Positions 1 through 7,296 of a stretch of 62,022 bases of DNA are shown here, one piece after another (the first letter of the stretch is position 1; every line of letters starts with the position of its first letter). A program made the translations under genes and the position numbers. The DNA is from Nitrococcus mobilis (GTDB lineage: Bacteria; Pseudomonadota; Gammaproteobacteria; Nitrococcales; Nitrococcaceae), in contig JAGFJL010000162.1 of assembly GCA_024102725.1 (NCBI GenBank), positions 1 through 62,022 on the forward strand. The letters are read 5' to 3'. Below the pieces are notes generated by a model, which was not told the DNA's origin, ran no database searches, and worked only from the letters and a program-made list of their open reading frames with translations.

Positions 1-71
1 GGCTCTGGCGGATACGGAATCGGCTGGGCTCCATGTGTTCACCATTCGGGTGATGGTCGAGATGGCAAATT

Positions 72-548
72 ATGCCAAACAATCAACCTGTTGTGCGCAT
101 CGGCCGCGCCCAGGTCACGGATTTAGGCCGCATCCAGAAGACCGGCGAGCCGGACATCCTGCAGACGAGCGACGGCAGGCTGACCCTGTCGGTGCCGATC
201 CAGATCAAACGGCGCAGCGGGCGCAAGCTGGTCACGCTGCCGAACGGCGAAACCGCTCCTGTGCGGCCGTGGGATGTGACACCGACGCCGCTCCAGTTGG
301 CGCTGGCGAGGGGGCATCGCTGGCTGGCCATGCTGGAGTCGGGGGAAGCGAAATCACTGAAGGAGATCGCTGCGCGGGAGGGGATCGACAACAGCTACGT
401 CAGCCGGATGGTCAATCTGACCACCCTGGCGCCGGACATCGTGGCCGCGATCCTGGACGACACGCTGCCGAATCACGTCACGCTGTTCGACTTGGCGGTG
501 GACCCGCCGGCGCTGTGGGATGAGCAGCGCACGCGGATTGGATTTTGA
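72..548 (+). CDS. recombinase-associated HTH protein (hypothetical)
   Basis: A 158-residue protein with no signal peptide or membrane segment. Residues about 95-130 form a helix-turn-helix-like block (LKEIAAREGIDNSYVSRMV) that resembles the DNA-binding part of LacI/KorB-like proteins. Small proteins of this build usually sit directly downstream of a serine recombinase in mobile elements of proteobacteria; that is family knowledge, and the recombinase itself would lie left of the window. In the same frame a stop at 51-53 precedes the gene, so bases 1-50 may be the tail of the upstream gene. It is convergent with abiEii, with only 6 bases between the stop codons. No catalytic residues are recognisable, so it may act as a regulator or recombination accessory factor. 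Its role is not established. Confidence 0.7.
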   Translation: MPNNQPVVRIGRAQVTDLGRIQKTGEPDILQTSDGRLTLSVPIQIKRRSGRKLVTLPNGETAPVRPWDVTPTPLQLALARGHRWLAMLESGEAKSLKEIAAREGIDNSYVSRMVNLTTLAPDIVAAILDDTLPNHVTLFDLAVDPPALWDEQRTRIGF

Positions 549-554
549 GGCGAT

Positions 555-1469
555 TCAACCCGCCACTGGCGACCACGGGCCGCCAGCCTGCCAGTGCTGC
601 GGATGGTGGGTGTCGGCGTTCGCTGCCGTGATGACGGGAAGCAAAAAATCGCGAAGCATCGCCACGACGTCCTCTAGGCTCAGCGCTTCGATCTTGTTCT
701 TCCCCAGAAACGCCTGCCACTGTGTCTGCTTCTGCGCGTCCTGCACAAAACCCTCACTCAGGCCGAAGGGGGCATCCGTGGGCAGTGCCGTCTTGCGGCG
801 ATCGAAGGTCGCCCGGATGGCGCGGCGCAGGGTGTCGCCGTCGAAGTCGGTGTAACGCGACAAGATCCAGAGATCGAAGTAATCCTTCATGCGGCTGTTG
901 GCGATGCCGAGCGAGGCCAACGCCTCCAGCTTTTCCGCCGCCACGGTGTAGCGTGGATAGACGCGCAGCTTCGGCGCGTCGAATTCCGGCAGCATCACGG
1001 GGTACTGAACATCCTCGGGCCCTGGCGTGACGGCATCGCCGAAGCCGATGTCGACCTGGATTGGGCAACGTGCTCCATCGATCAGTCCGAGCAAGGTGAC
1101 TCGCACTCCGGCGTAGTTGGCCTCCTTACGAATCTCGGCCGCTTGAACGGTGTCTGGCCGAAACGCCACGCCATCGCCGGTGTCGATGGCGCAGACCTCC
1201 TTGAAGACGCCTTCGAGGTGCGGCAGCTCGGTCGGGCCAAAGCCCAGGAAATCCGCGTCGCGCGTCGGGCGGTGCGGGATGTCGAACCACAAGTCGAACA
1301 GCAGCGCGCCTTTCAGCAGGAACTGGTCGGCATGAGGCGAGACGCTGAGCCGATATAGCAGGCGCTCAAGGGCATAGCGAGTCAGGACCAGATTGAAGTC
1401 CTGCCGAGTCTCGCGGGCACGATTGAGCAGTCGGGCGCGCACCGAGGCGGCGATGTTGCGTTGGTTCAT
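555..1469 (-). CDS. abiEii: AbiEii-type nucleotidyltransferase toxin (type IV TA)
   Basis: A 304-residue nucleotidyltransferase of the AbiEii/AbiGii (DUF1814) family, the toxin half of a type IV toxin-antitoxin pair. The N-terminal catalytic block reads LLKGALLFDLW...PTRDADFLG, carrying the family's K-G-(A/S) and D-x-D signature. A C-terminal block with VAAEKLEAL and RMKDYFDLW matches the conserved motifs III-IV. I chose the ATG at 1469 (MNQRN) rather than the longer frame because it overlaps the stop of abiEi as ATGA, which implies translational coupling. AbiEii proteins are proposed to transfer nucleotides (GTP in the streptococcal enzyme), causing reversible growth arrest and phage abortive infection. 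The target here is unknown. The gene looks intact. Confidence 0.9.
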   Translation of the reverse strand: MNQRNIAASVRARLLNRARETRQDFNLVLTRYALERLLYRLSVSPHADQFLLKGALLFDLWFDIPHRPTRDADFLGFGPTELPHLEGVFKEVCAIDTGDGVAFRPDTVQAAEIRKEANYAGVRVTLLGLIDGARCPIQVDIGFGDAVTPGPEDVQYPVMLPEFDAPKLRVYPRYTVAAEKLEALASLGIANSRMKDYFDLWILSRYTDFDGDTLRRAIRATFDRRKTALPTDAPFGLSEGFVQDAQKQTQWQAFLGKNKIEALSLEDVVAMLRDFLLPVITAANADTHHPQHWQAGGPWSPVAG

Positions 1470-2065
1470 GACAGGCTTTCCATGTAGGGGCGCATCACAT
1501 TGGCCACTCGGCACAGCTCAGCAAAGCGCCACAGCTCATCCATGCTGACACGCTTGTCGCGCCAGGCTTCCTGCAGCGCCTCCAGCGCGACATCGAGGCC
1601 GATCTTGTTGCGAAATTTGAAGCAGTCGGCCACCGTCCGGGCGACGCTGGTCACGCGCACCGGCACACCATCGACGGAGTGTTCCTCAATCCCCTCCGTC
1701 AGCGCTGCGCCGGAGAAGCGCACGATGCGCAGCGGGGGATAATCCATCTTGGGCGCGCGGGCCTTGTTCGGGATCGCCAGCCAGACCTCGAACGGCGACT
1801 GCGTGGTGAGTTCGTGCAGGCGCAGTGCGGACAGCAGGCAGACGATGGCTTGCGGGTGTTTGCGTGCCACCTCGGCCAGCGCGCCGTGCTCCGAGACGGG
1901 CCGGTTCGGAATCGCGTACAGACCCCGTCCCACGCGCTGGAGCAGCCCTTGCCGCACCAGCCGCGTGAGGGCAACAGTGGGCAGCCCGCGCTCATCGAGA
2001 TCGCGTGGGCGAATAAGGCCGCGCCGGGCGGCAAGATCCAGAATGCTCTGGTGCGAACTGTCCAT
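1466..2065 (-). CDS. abiEi: AbiEi-type antitoxin / transcriptional repressor
   Basis: A 199-residue AbiEi antitoxin. The N-terminal 60 residues form a winged helix-turn-helix (LDLAARRGLIRPRDLDERGL...TRLVRQGLLQRVGRGLYAI), and the C-terminal part carries the AbiEi antitoxin fold with VPVRVTSVARTVADCF. In type IV systems the antitoxin does not bind the toxin; it represses its own promoter through the winged helix and reverses the toxin's effect through the C-terminal domain. It is first in a two-gene operon with abiEii (4-base overlap). A 7-bp inverted repeat 22-47 bases upstream of the start codon is the likely operator. The length is normal and no lesions are visible. Confidence 0.9.
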   Translation of the reverse strand: MDSSHQSILDLAARRGLIRPRDLDERGLPTVALTRLVRQGLLQRVGRGLYAIPNRPVSEHGALAEVARKHPQAIVCLLSALRLHELTTQSPFEVWLAIPNKARAPKMDYPPLRIVRFSGAALTEGIEEHSVDGVPVRVTSVARTVADCFKFRNKIGLDVALEALQEAWRDKRVSMDELWRFAELCRVANVMRPYMESLS

Positions 2066-2086
2066 GCCGTCATAATGTTGCGGAAC

Positions 2087-2112
2087 GTCGGTAGTTGTAA
2101 ATAATTACCGAC
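2087..2112. promoter_or_regulatory. candidate AbiEi operator (inverted repeat)
   Basis: Perfect 7-bp arms GTCGGTA and TACCGAC are separated by a 12-bp AT-rich spacer, just upstream of the abiEi start at 2065. Position and symmetry fit the autoregulatory operators known for AbiEi proteins. That AbiEi binds here is inference. Confidence 0.55.
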
Positions 2113-2376
2113 AAAACACAACGGGTATAGTTTCCTTTGCCTGCCGATGTTGCAATCAAACCGCTTGATTCGTCCGCGCGTAACCCATTGATCTGTATGG
2201 GGCCGCGTTGCGGCCTTTGCGGACTTCGGCTCTGTTTCCCGGAGCGAGACCGGAGAGAAAAACGGCCGGGAGAGAGAGGAATGTGGCCCTGGACGGGGCC
2301 ATGGGCCGGATGCCGAAGTCCGCAGGCTTCCGCAGGAATCCCCGCGAACACGCGGGAGTCGGCGCGATCGGGCAAG

Positions 2377-2400
2377 AAAAAACCCCAACTGAGAACGGGG
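2377..2400 (-). terminator. rho-independent terminator-like hairpin
   Basis: Read on the minus strand: CCCC, a 10-base loop region, GGGG, then six T. The stem is short but pure G-C, and the T-run is clean. It lies about 160 bases downstream of the minus-strand LuxR-type gene and would end that transcript. Confidence 0.45.
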
Positions 2401-2453
2401 CGGCGACAATCATATCGCCTTATCAATCAATTGGTTGCGGTGCTAAATGCCTG

Positions 2454-2476
2454 AAATGCCCCCAAAGATACCCCCA
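2454..2476. repeat. tandem 11-bp direct repeats with C5/G5 core
   Basis: Two units, AAATGCCCCCA (2454-2464) and AGATACCCCCA (2466-2476), are 9/11 identical with a 12-bp period. A weaker third copy starts at 2445. From memory, similar G5-core tandem repeats occur near tyrosine-integrase attachment regions in proteobacteria. No integrase gene is present in the window, so this is only a possible relic. Confidence 0.35.
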
Positions 2477-2562
2477 GATGAATTCGCCCTTTTTTAATGC
2501 CAGTTGCTGCGCATTTGAGCTGAATGACGACCGCCTTACGCGGGTCTCGGCCCCCAGAGATG

Positions 2563-3090
2563 TCAACAGAGGTCATCCATCTGCGGGTCGGAGGGCGGGA
2601 GCAATAGATCTTCGAGGAAGAACGCCGACAGCGAAGCGCGTCCACCGAGCCCAGACTTACGGTAGACGGATCGGGCCTGTTCGCGAGCAGTCCTTTCGCT
2701 GGTGCGGCGAAGCTCTGCGATTTCCTTGTGGCTCAGCCCCTTCAGCAGCAACAGCCCCACCTCTGTTTCGGCTCCCGTCAGCGCCCAGCGGCGGAACTGG
2801 GTCTGGATGGCGCTGGATAGTCCGGCCAACAGCTGCTGATTCTCTTGCCGCCATTGCTTGGCCTCCACACGCGCCTGCGCGAGGTCGGTCCGGGACTGAT
2901 ACAGCTGCCGCCACAGCACCAGCACGCCAGCCACGGCAGCAACCAGCACGGCGGCCTCGACGGAGAGGTGCGCCCAGCTCACGCCTTCCCGATAGTCCGT
3001 GACCAGATCCACGCCGATCAGCAACGCCACCACGCTGAACAGAGTGATGGCGGCCAGCACAGAGCCACGCAGGGACAGGTCGTTCGACAT
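2563..3090 (-). CDS. membrane-anchored LuxR-family transcriptional regulator
   Basis: A 175-residue protein with two N-terminal transmembrane helices (about residues 9-27 and 43-60), a coiled-coil-like linker (about 65-95, rich in A, R, Q, E) and a C-terminal LuxR/GerE helix-turn-helix. In the HTH, LTGAETEVGLLLLKGLSHKE is followed by the recognition helix around RTSERTAREQARSVYRKSG. I chose the ATG at 3090 (MSNDLSLRG) because the longer frame gives implausible sequence reaching into the divergent gene. It has no receiver domain, so the signal is presumably sensed through the membrane part. It is divergent from the cytochrome b gene starting 124 bases away, which is the most likely regulatory target by position. 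Closely similar membrane-anchored LuxR proteins are known in proteobacteria, but their function is not defined. Confidence 0.8.
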   Translation of the reverse strand: MSNDLSLRGSVLAAITLFSVVALLIGVDLVTDYREGVSWAHLSVEAAVLVAAVAGVLVLWRQLYQSRTDLAQARVEAKQWRQENQQLLAGLSSAIQTQFRRWALTGAETEVGLLLLKGLSHKEIAELRRTSERTAREQARSVYRKSGLGGRASLSAFFLEDLLLPPSDPQMDDLC

Positions 3091-3214
3091 AGGGCGGTAC
3101 TCCCGGGCCGCAGGCCGGCCGTCTTGGCGATTTGCCGGATGGTAGCAGGTGAGACCGCGACCCATATTGGGAGTTGTTGAAAGATCCGGGCCGCACGCGG
3201 CAGGAGTGATGATC

Positions 3215-3781
3215 ATGAATACCAAAGATGACTGGGTGCGAGTTTGGGACCCGCTGGTGCGCATCTGCCATTGGACGCTGGTGGCTGCCTTCTTCACGGC
3301 CTATCTGGTGGAAGATGACTTCCTCAGCGTGCACGTGTGGGCGGGCTACGTGCTCGGCGGCGTGGTCACGTTCCGCTTATTGTGGGGGCTCATCGGCACC
3401 CGGCATGCGCGATTCACGGACTTCGTGCGTGGCCCTCGCGCGGTGCTGGACTACTTCACCGATGCGCTGAGACACCGCGGGCCGCGCTACCTGGGTCACA
3501 ATCCGGCCGGCGGCGCGATGGTGATCGCGCTGCTCGCATGTTTGACCGCCACTGTCGTGTCCGGGATCGGACTGTATGCGGTGGAGGAAGGTGCAGGTCC
3601 TCTTGCCGGCTGGCTTACCGCGGGACAGTACGAGGACGCCTTGGAAGAAGTGCACGAGGTATTCGCCAACCTGTCTCTGCTGCTGGTGATCCTGCATGTG
3701 GCCGGCGTCGGCTTCTCCAGCCTCATGCACCGCGAGAACCTGGTTCGATCGATGATCACCGGTCGCAAGCGGGCGGAGTAG
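3215..3781 (+). CDS. cytochrome b561-like membrane protein
   Basis: A 188-residue integral membrane protein of the cytochrome b561 / Ni-hydrogenase b-type superfamily. Four transmembrane helices are visible (about 15-32, 40-60, 100-122, 150-172). Candidate haem-ligand histidines lie in RICHWTLV (helix 1), the HVWAGYVLGG segment (helix 2) and the last helix (VILHVAG). Such proteins move electrons between the quinone pool and a periplasmic partner, often a c-type cytochrome. The start at 3215 is preferred over 3209 because GGAG at 3203-3206 is 8 bases away. It is divergent from the LuxR-type regulator. A small secreted protein and a c'-type cytochrome lie further downstream, but a functional link is inference. 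Confidence 0.85.
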   Translation: MNTKDDWVRVWDPLVRICHWTLVAAFFTAYLVEDDFLSVHVWAGYVLGGVVTFRLLWGLIGTRHARFTDFVRGPRAVLDYFTDALRHRGPRYLGHNPAGGAMVIALLACLTATVVSGIGLYAVEEGAGPLAGWLTAGQYEDALEEVHEVFANLSLLLVILHVAGVGFSSLMHRENLVRSMITGRKRAE

Positions 3782-4106
3782 TGCCCGTTCAGGTAAGAAA
3801 TCCGGCACGAGCCGCTCCTTGAACATTTCAATCGTGTCCGACAACCACCTGCGGCCGGTGCCGAGGCAGGCGCCCAGTAGGCGAGCAAGGCCGCTGGACC
3901 AGCCTCCAGCACCGGGAAACCACGGAGATCATCCGACGTATACAGAGTCCGGATCTCCAGATCGGCCGTCATATGTCGGCCGACGAATAGCAACAGATCC
4001 AACCAGTTCACATTCTCCAATACACGCCTGCCGGAGCAAGTTCGCTCACTTGGCAGCGTAGAAACCTATCACGTTAAACGCAGATAAATAGACATAGAGG
4101 TTGATC
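3782..4106. other. non-coding stretch with possible decayed minus-strand gene
   Basis: No gene I can support. On the minus strand, 4020-3880 encodes a stretch (NVNWLDLLLFVGRHMTADLE and onward) with protein-like composition. It then loses frame, and a second frame carries DTIEMFKERLVPDFL. This may be the wreck of a regulator gene, but I cannot assign it. Confidence 0.3.
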
Positions 4107-4475
4107 ATGAACGACTCTTCAAAAACCCGATCCCGGCGCTCCCTGGGATCATTGCTGCTGGCCACTGGCCTGCTCGCTGCTGTCTCCGGCTGGGCACAAC
4201 CCGCGGATACGATGGGCGGACAGCGCCAATCGAGCGCCGACGGTTCGCAAGCCGCCGAGCAGGAACGGGTGGAGAATCGAGAGCAGGTGCGCAATCGTAA
4301 TGAAGCCGGATCCGGTGAGCGCGAGCAGGTTCGGGTCGAGCACCGTCAGCAGCGGCAGTCACGGACCAATGACCGCAACACCGGCCAACCGAACAGGCCT
4401 TATGAACGCCAGGGCCCCGGCCAGGGTGCCGGCGGAAGCTCGGGCAGGGGAACCGGGAAAGGCTCCGGCCGGTAA
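4107..4475 (+). CDS. small secreted protein, Q/R/E/N-rich (hypothetical)
   Basis: 122 residues. A typical signal peptide occupies residues 1-31: basic SKTRSRRS, hydrophobic LGSLLLATGLLAAVSG, cleavage near WAQ-P. The mature part is extremely polar and low-complexity, with repeated E/R-x-E-Q-V-R runs (EQERVENREQVRNRNE, REQVRVEHRQQRQ) and a Gly/Ser/Arg-rich tail. A ribosome binding site (AGAGG, 4096-4100) sits 6 bases before the ATG. There are no cysteines and no known domain. The mature protein is probably disordered and periplasmic. It could bind RNA, metal or polyanions, but nothing in the sequence decides this. Confidence 0.65.
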   Translation: MNDSSKTRSRRSLGSLLLATGLLAAVSGWAQPADTMGGQRQSSADGSQAAEQERVENREQVRNRNEAGSGEREQVRVEHRQQRQSRTNDRNTGQPNRPYERQGPGQGAGGSSGRGTGKGSGR

Positions 4476-4819
4476 ATCGATCGTTCCCGACAACCGGCTT
4501 CCAGGCGGCCGTGGTGGTGCTGGGACTGCTCGCTGGCGATGCCGACGCGGCGACACGGACCTCAGCCCGCAGCGCACCACGAGCCGCTCAACCATCTCGG
4601 ATACGCTGCAGCCAGCCGAGGTCGTCGATAGGCAGCACCGTCTCCGGCGGGCGCCATGGCATCCCAGGCCATGGCCGCCTGCGCCGGCAGGTGGCCGGAA
4701 GGCGCGGAGACAATCACATCGACCTAATAATCCATCGCTTAACCGGCAGAAAAGCCCTCTAGTTGCCTCCAGATCGTGGGCCCAATCGCCTCGCGATATT
4801 GCGCGAGGCCGTTTCATTT
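4476..4819. other. intergenic stretch before the TetR gene
   Basis: An open frame at 4511-4762 begins with a hydrophobic run (VVLGLLAGDADA) like a signal peptide but then turns into Arg/Ser-rich low-information sequence, so I do not call it. Near 4790-4811 there is a strong hairpin (GCCTCGCG / CGCGAGGC) that could end upstream transcription. Confidence 0.4.
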
Positions 4820-4849
4820 CGTAAGCTAGTAATCAATTACTATCTTACG
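4820..4849. promoter_or_regulatory. 30-bp palindromic operator candidate for the TetR regulator
   Basis: Two 14-bp arms match in 13 of 14 positions (CGTAAGCTAGTAAT, then CA, then ATTACTATCTTACG). The palindrome ends 10 bases before the TetR start codon at 4860 and overlaps the space needed for the ribosome binding site. Size and symmetry are typical of TetR-family autoregulatory operators. I did not see a second copy before the yhiI gene at 9012, which suggests one main control point for the cluster. Confidence 0.7.
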
Positions 4850-4859
4850 GGATCATCGC

Positions 4860-5468
4860 ATGAGTGCCCATTCGAAACCGCTTCCCGCAGATGAGCGGCG
4901 CGCGGTAACGGTAGATGCGGTCGTAGCGCTAGCTGGAGCACAAAACCCCAGCGAAATCACCACTGCTGCCATCGCCAAGCACATGCATCTGACGCAGGGC
5001 GCGCTGTTTCGGCACTTTCCGAACAAAGATGCCATCTGGCAGGCGGTGATGGAGTGGGTGGCCGAGCGTCTCCTGAATCGGATCGATCAGGCGGCCCAGG
5101 GCATCGATTCGCCCGTGGCCGCCATGGAAGCGATGTTCCTGAGTCACGTCGAGTTCGTGGTCGCGCATCCCGGCGTGCCCCGAATGATGTTCGGCGAACT
5201 CCAGCGCCCTGGATCGACGCCAGCCAAGCGCATCGTCCAGACGTTGATTCAACGATATGGAGAACGACTGCAATGCCTGATCCAGAGAGGAAAAGCGAGC
5301 GGCGAGCTATCGCCAACGTTGGACGACCAAGCCGCCGCAATGCTGTTCATTGGCACAGTTCAGGGGCTCGTTATGCAGTCGCTGATCGCCGGAGACGTGG
5401 ATCGCATGCTCATCGACGCACCTCGCGTATTTGCCATATATGTCCGCGGTATTGGGAGCACGCCATGA
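4860..5468 (+). CDS. TetR/AcrR-family transcriptional repressor
   Basis: A 202-residue TetR-family repressor. The N-terminal HTH covers about residues 20-65 (ITTAAIAKHMHLTQGALFRH, with the conserved YxHF-like FRHFPNKDAIW) and is followed by an all-helical ligand domain of normal length. The gene heads a same-strand series of coupled genes: its TGA overlaps the next ORF as ATGA at 5465-5468. By analogy with TetR genes that head HlyD/ABC export operons (such as CecR with ybhGFSR), the likely role is to repress this cluster until a toxic ligand binds. The ligand is unknown. The upstream palindrome argues for autoregulation. Confidence 0.88.
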   Translation: MSAHSKPLPADERRAVTVDAVVALAGAQNPSEITTAAIAKHMHLTQGALFRHFPNKDAIWQAVMEWVAERLLNRIDQAAQGIDSPVAAMEAMFLSHVEFVVAHPGVPRMMFGELQRPGSTPAKRIVQTLIQRYGERLQCLIQRGKASGELSPTLDDQAAAMLFIGTVQGLVMQSLIAGDVDRMLIDAPRVFAIYVRGIGSTP

Positions 5469-5632
5469 AACCTCTCCCCACATCCGCCCGCCTTATGTTT
5501 GCACCGCTCGCGCTGCTCATCCTGTCCGTGGTGTGCCTTACGCGGAAGCGGGCGAAGGGCCGGGACTCCTTTCCGCACTTTGCGGGCGCCGTGAGGGAAC
5601 ATCCGAAACAAGCCGGCCGAGGGAAGCAATGA
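5465..5632 (+). CDS. short coupled ORF, possible remnant of an exported protein
   Basis: A 55-codon ORF that overlaps the TetR stop by ATGA at its start (5465) and the next gene by ATGA at its end (5629-5632). Residues 1-25 (MKPLPTSARLMFAPLALLIL and following) look like a signal or lipoprotein leader, but the rest is basic and uncharacteristic. In similar TetR-HlyD-ABC operons an outer-membrane efflux protein often stands at this place. One reading is that this is such a gene reduced by internal deletion to its leader. A genuine small membrane peptide is the alternative. The double coupling shows the frame is kept, whatever it is. Confidence 0.5.
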   Translation: MKPLPTSARLMFAPLALLILSVVCLTRKRAKGRDSFPHFAGAVREHPKQAGRGKQ

Positions 5633-6072
5633 TGACGATTCACAAGCAGCGCAGCACCTGGATATGGGTCATCTCCCTGGTCGCGCTTGGCTTCGGCGTG
5701 CTGACCATCAGGGAAGGCGGCACAATTCTGTTCGGCGACGAGGCGGCACGCATGGCTGCCGGGAACTTCGTACCCTTCGTGCTCTGGTTCAACTTCATCA
5801 TGGGGTTCGCTTACATGATGACCGGCGCCGGGCTCTGGATGCAACGAAGCTGGGCGGTATGGCTGGCCGTTGCCATTGTCTCGGCAACCGCGGTCACGTT
5901 CGTGGCTTTCGGGGTGCATGTGTTCCTCGGCGGCGCCTACGAGCAACGTACGGTGATCGCCATGAGCCTGCGCACGCTGGTCTGGGCGGTGATCGCCGCG
6001 ATTGCGTGGCAACAGCTATTCCCGAGCAACCCAGGTGGCGCATCCGGCTCCGGGGAGAAAGTCGCACAATGA
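5629..6072 (+). CDS. four-helix integral membrane protein (hypothetical)
   Basis: 147 residues with four clear transmembrane helices (about 12-28, 45-68, 74-95, 107-124) and polar ends. The N-terminal part is STWIWVISLVALGFGVLTIR. I chose the ATG at 5629, which overlaps the preceding stop as ATGA; the ATG at 5632 is an alternative, with GAGGGA at 5619-5624 serving either. It overlaps the amidotransferase pseudogene at 6069 by 4 bases. No catalytic motif is visible. It resembles small uncharacterised membrane proteins often found near TetR and efflux genes. A role in the same stress response is inferred from position only. Confidence 0.7.
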   Translation: MMTIHKQRSTWIWVISLVALGFGVLTIREGGTILFGDEAARMAAGNFVPFVLWFNFIMGFAYMMTGAGLWMQRSWAVWLAVAIVSATAVTFVAFGVHVFLGGAYEQRTVIAMSLRTLVWAVIAAIAWQQLFPSNPGGASGSGEKVAQ

Positions 6073-6839
6073 ACGTCCACTACCTGCAGCACGTCCCATT
6101 CGAAGGACTGGGAAGTATCGAGGACTGGGTCAGGCGCGGGGGGCACGATATCGGCACAACTCGCCTCTATCGTGATGAGCGGCTTCCGCCGGTCGAAGAT
6201 ATCGAGATCTTCGTCGTGATGGGTGGACCCATGAACATCTACGAGGAAGCCGCGTACCCGTGGCTCACAGAGGAAAAGCGCTTCATCGAGCGGGCGATCG
6301 CCGCGGGTTGCCGTATGCTCGGTATCTGCCTCCGCGCGTAACTCGTCGCTGACGTCCTCGGCGCCAGAGTGTACGCCAACGCTGACAAGGAAATCGGCTG
6401 GTTTCCGATAGAAACGACGCGTGCGGCGTCCACGAGTGATCTGTTCGCGACTTTTCCGCAGCAGCTCGGAGTCTTTCACTGGCATGGCGATACCTTCGAC
6501 ATTCCGCCTGGCTCTGTCCACATCGCTTCCAGCGCCGGGTGCACGAACCAGGCCTATGTCTACGACGAGCGCGTCGTCGGCCTGCAATTTCATCTGGAGA
6601 CGACCCCGGCGAGCGTGCGGCAGCTCATCGCGAATTGCGGTGACGAGATGGTCGGGGGTCGATACGTCGAGACGTCGAAACAGATGCTCGAGGAACCACG
6701 CCGGTTCGACACCATCAATCGCATGATGCACGAGCTGCTCGACCGGATCGCCGCAGGTACGAACGGACCACGGCTGGGCAGTGGCCGTAGCGGAGTTCGG
6801 CCAAAGCGTGCAGTTATAGGCACCGTGGAGCAACACTGA
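6069..6839 (+). pseudogene. class I glutamine amidotransferase (GMP-synthase-like), interrupted
   Basis: Both halves of one protein lie in the same frame, split by a TAA at 6339-6341. The first 90 codons run from the ATG at 6069 through GGPMNIYEE to the nucleophile elbow. The second part continues LVADVLGARVYANADKEIGW and includes the catalytic His-x-Glu region (GLQFHLET). The elbow should read GICLGAQL as in the family, but here it is GICLRA-stop-L. So the catalytic Cys remains, the Gly after it has become Arg, and the following Gln codon is a stop. The frame is not shifted. Restart at the ATG at 6369 could yield only the C-terminal half, without the nucleophile. The gene is very likely inactive unless the stop is a sequencing error or is read through. 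Confidence 0.85.
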
Positions 6840-6873
6840 TCTCGATTGACTGTAGTCCGACTAGGAGGGCGAC

Positions 6874-7296
6874 ATGGAGGGCAAGAAAAATATCGCGGCG
6901 GGTTTCCTGTTTCTCGCTGCATTCATGGCATATGGGTTCGTGCTGATCTACCTCCGCGACTTCGCACCTGGCAAAGAGCAGTGGATCGCGGAGTACGCCG
7001 TGGGCAAGCACTTCGAATCGCGCCTGGCGCACGTACACGGCAATCTGTTTGCGTTCATCAACATCGTCGTGGGTTACCTGCTGCTGCGGCTGCCCATTCG
7101 CGCGTTCGCCTCGAAATGGATTTCATGGTTGACGTTGACCGGCATGCTGATGCCGCTCGGCATACTCGCCGAAGTGCTGTTCGGCGCCCCGCCCGTACTG
7201 GTACTCGTAGGCGGCATTGCCATGGTCGTCGCGATGGCTTGGTTCGGTGGGGCCGCGCTGACGATACGTCCGACTATGACCGGGGGACAGGTGTGA
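6874..7296 (+). CDS. membrane protein with four helices (hypothetical)
   Basis: 140 residues with a strong ribosome binding site (AGGAGGG, 6863-6869) 4-5 bases before the ATG. Four hydrophobic helices are visible (about 8-27, 58-73, 83-104, 108-130), with a short charged loop after the first (RDFAPGKEQWIAEYAVGKHF). There are no metal or redox motifs. Its stop overlaps the GTG of the next gene (GTGA at 7293-7296), so the two are translationally coupled. I do not recognise the family. Confidence 0.75.
   Translation: MEGKKNIAAGFLFLAAFMAYGFVLIYLRDFAPGKEQWIAEYAVGKHFESRLAHVHGNLFAFINIVVGYLLLRLPIRAFASKWISWLTLTGMLMPLGILAEVLFGAPPVLVLVGGIAMVVAMAWFGGAALTIRPTMTGGQV

Larger units (their letters stand above)
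2113..2562. other. non-coding stretch between abiEi and the LuxR-type gene
   Basis: No convincing gene in any frame. It holds a perfect hairpin (CCCGCG-AACA-CGCGGG, 2341-2356), a minus-strand terminator-like hairpin (2377-2400) and two 11-bp tandem repeats (2454-2476). The longer open frames here have no recognisable domain and no ribosome binding site. It looks like the scar of an old insertion. Confidence 0.5.

Noticed and set aside
35..523. 162-codon frame overlapping the first gene
   Set aside because: Repetitive Gly/Ala/Arg composition; the overlapping frame at 72-548 has the helix-turn-helix and normal composition.
2208..3002. 264-codon plus-strand frame over the LuxR-type gene
   Set aside because: Low-complexity tail and antisense to a recognisable LuxR helix-turn-helix protein.
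3880..4020. Minus-strand peptide NVNWLDLLLFVGRH... as a regulator gene
   Set aside because: Protein-like composition but no start, no family match I can defend, and it loses frame at its end.
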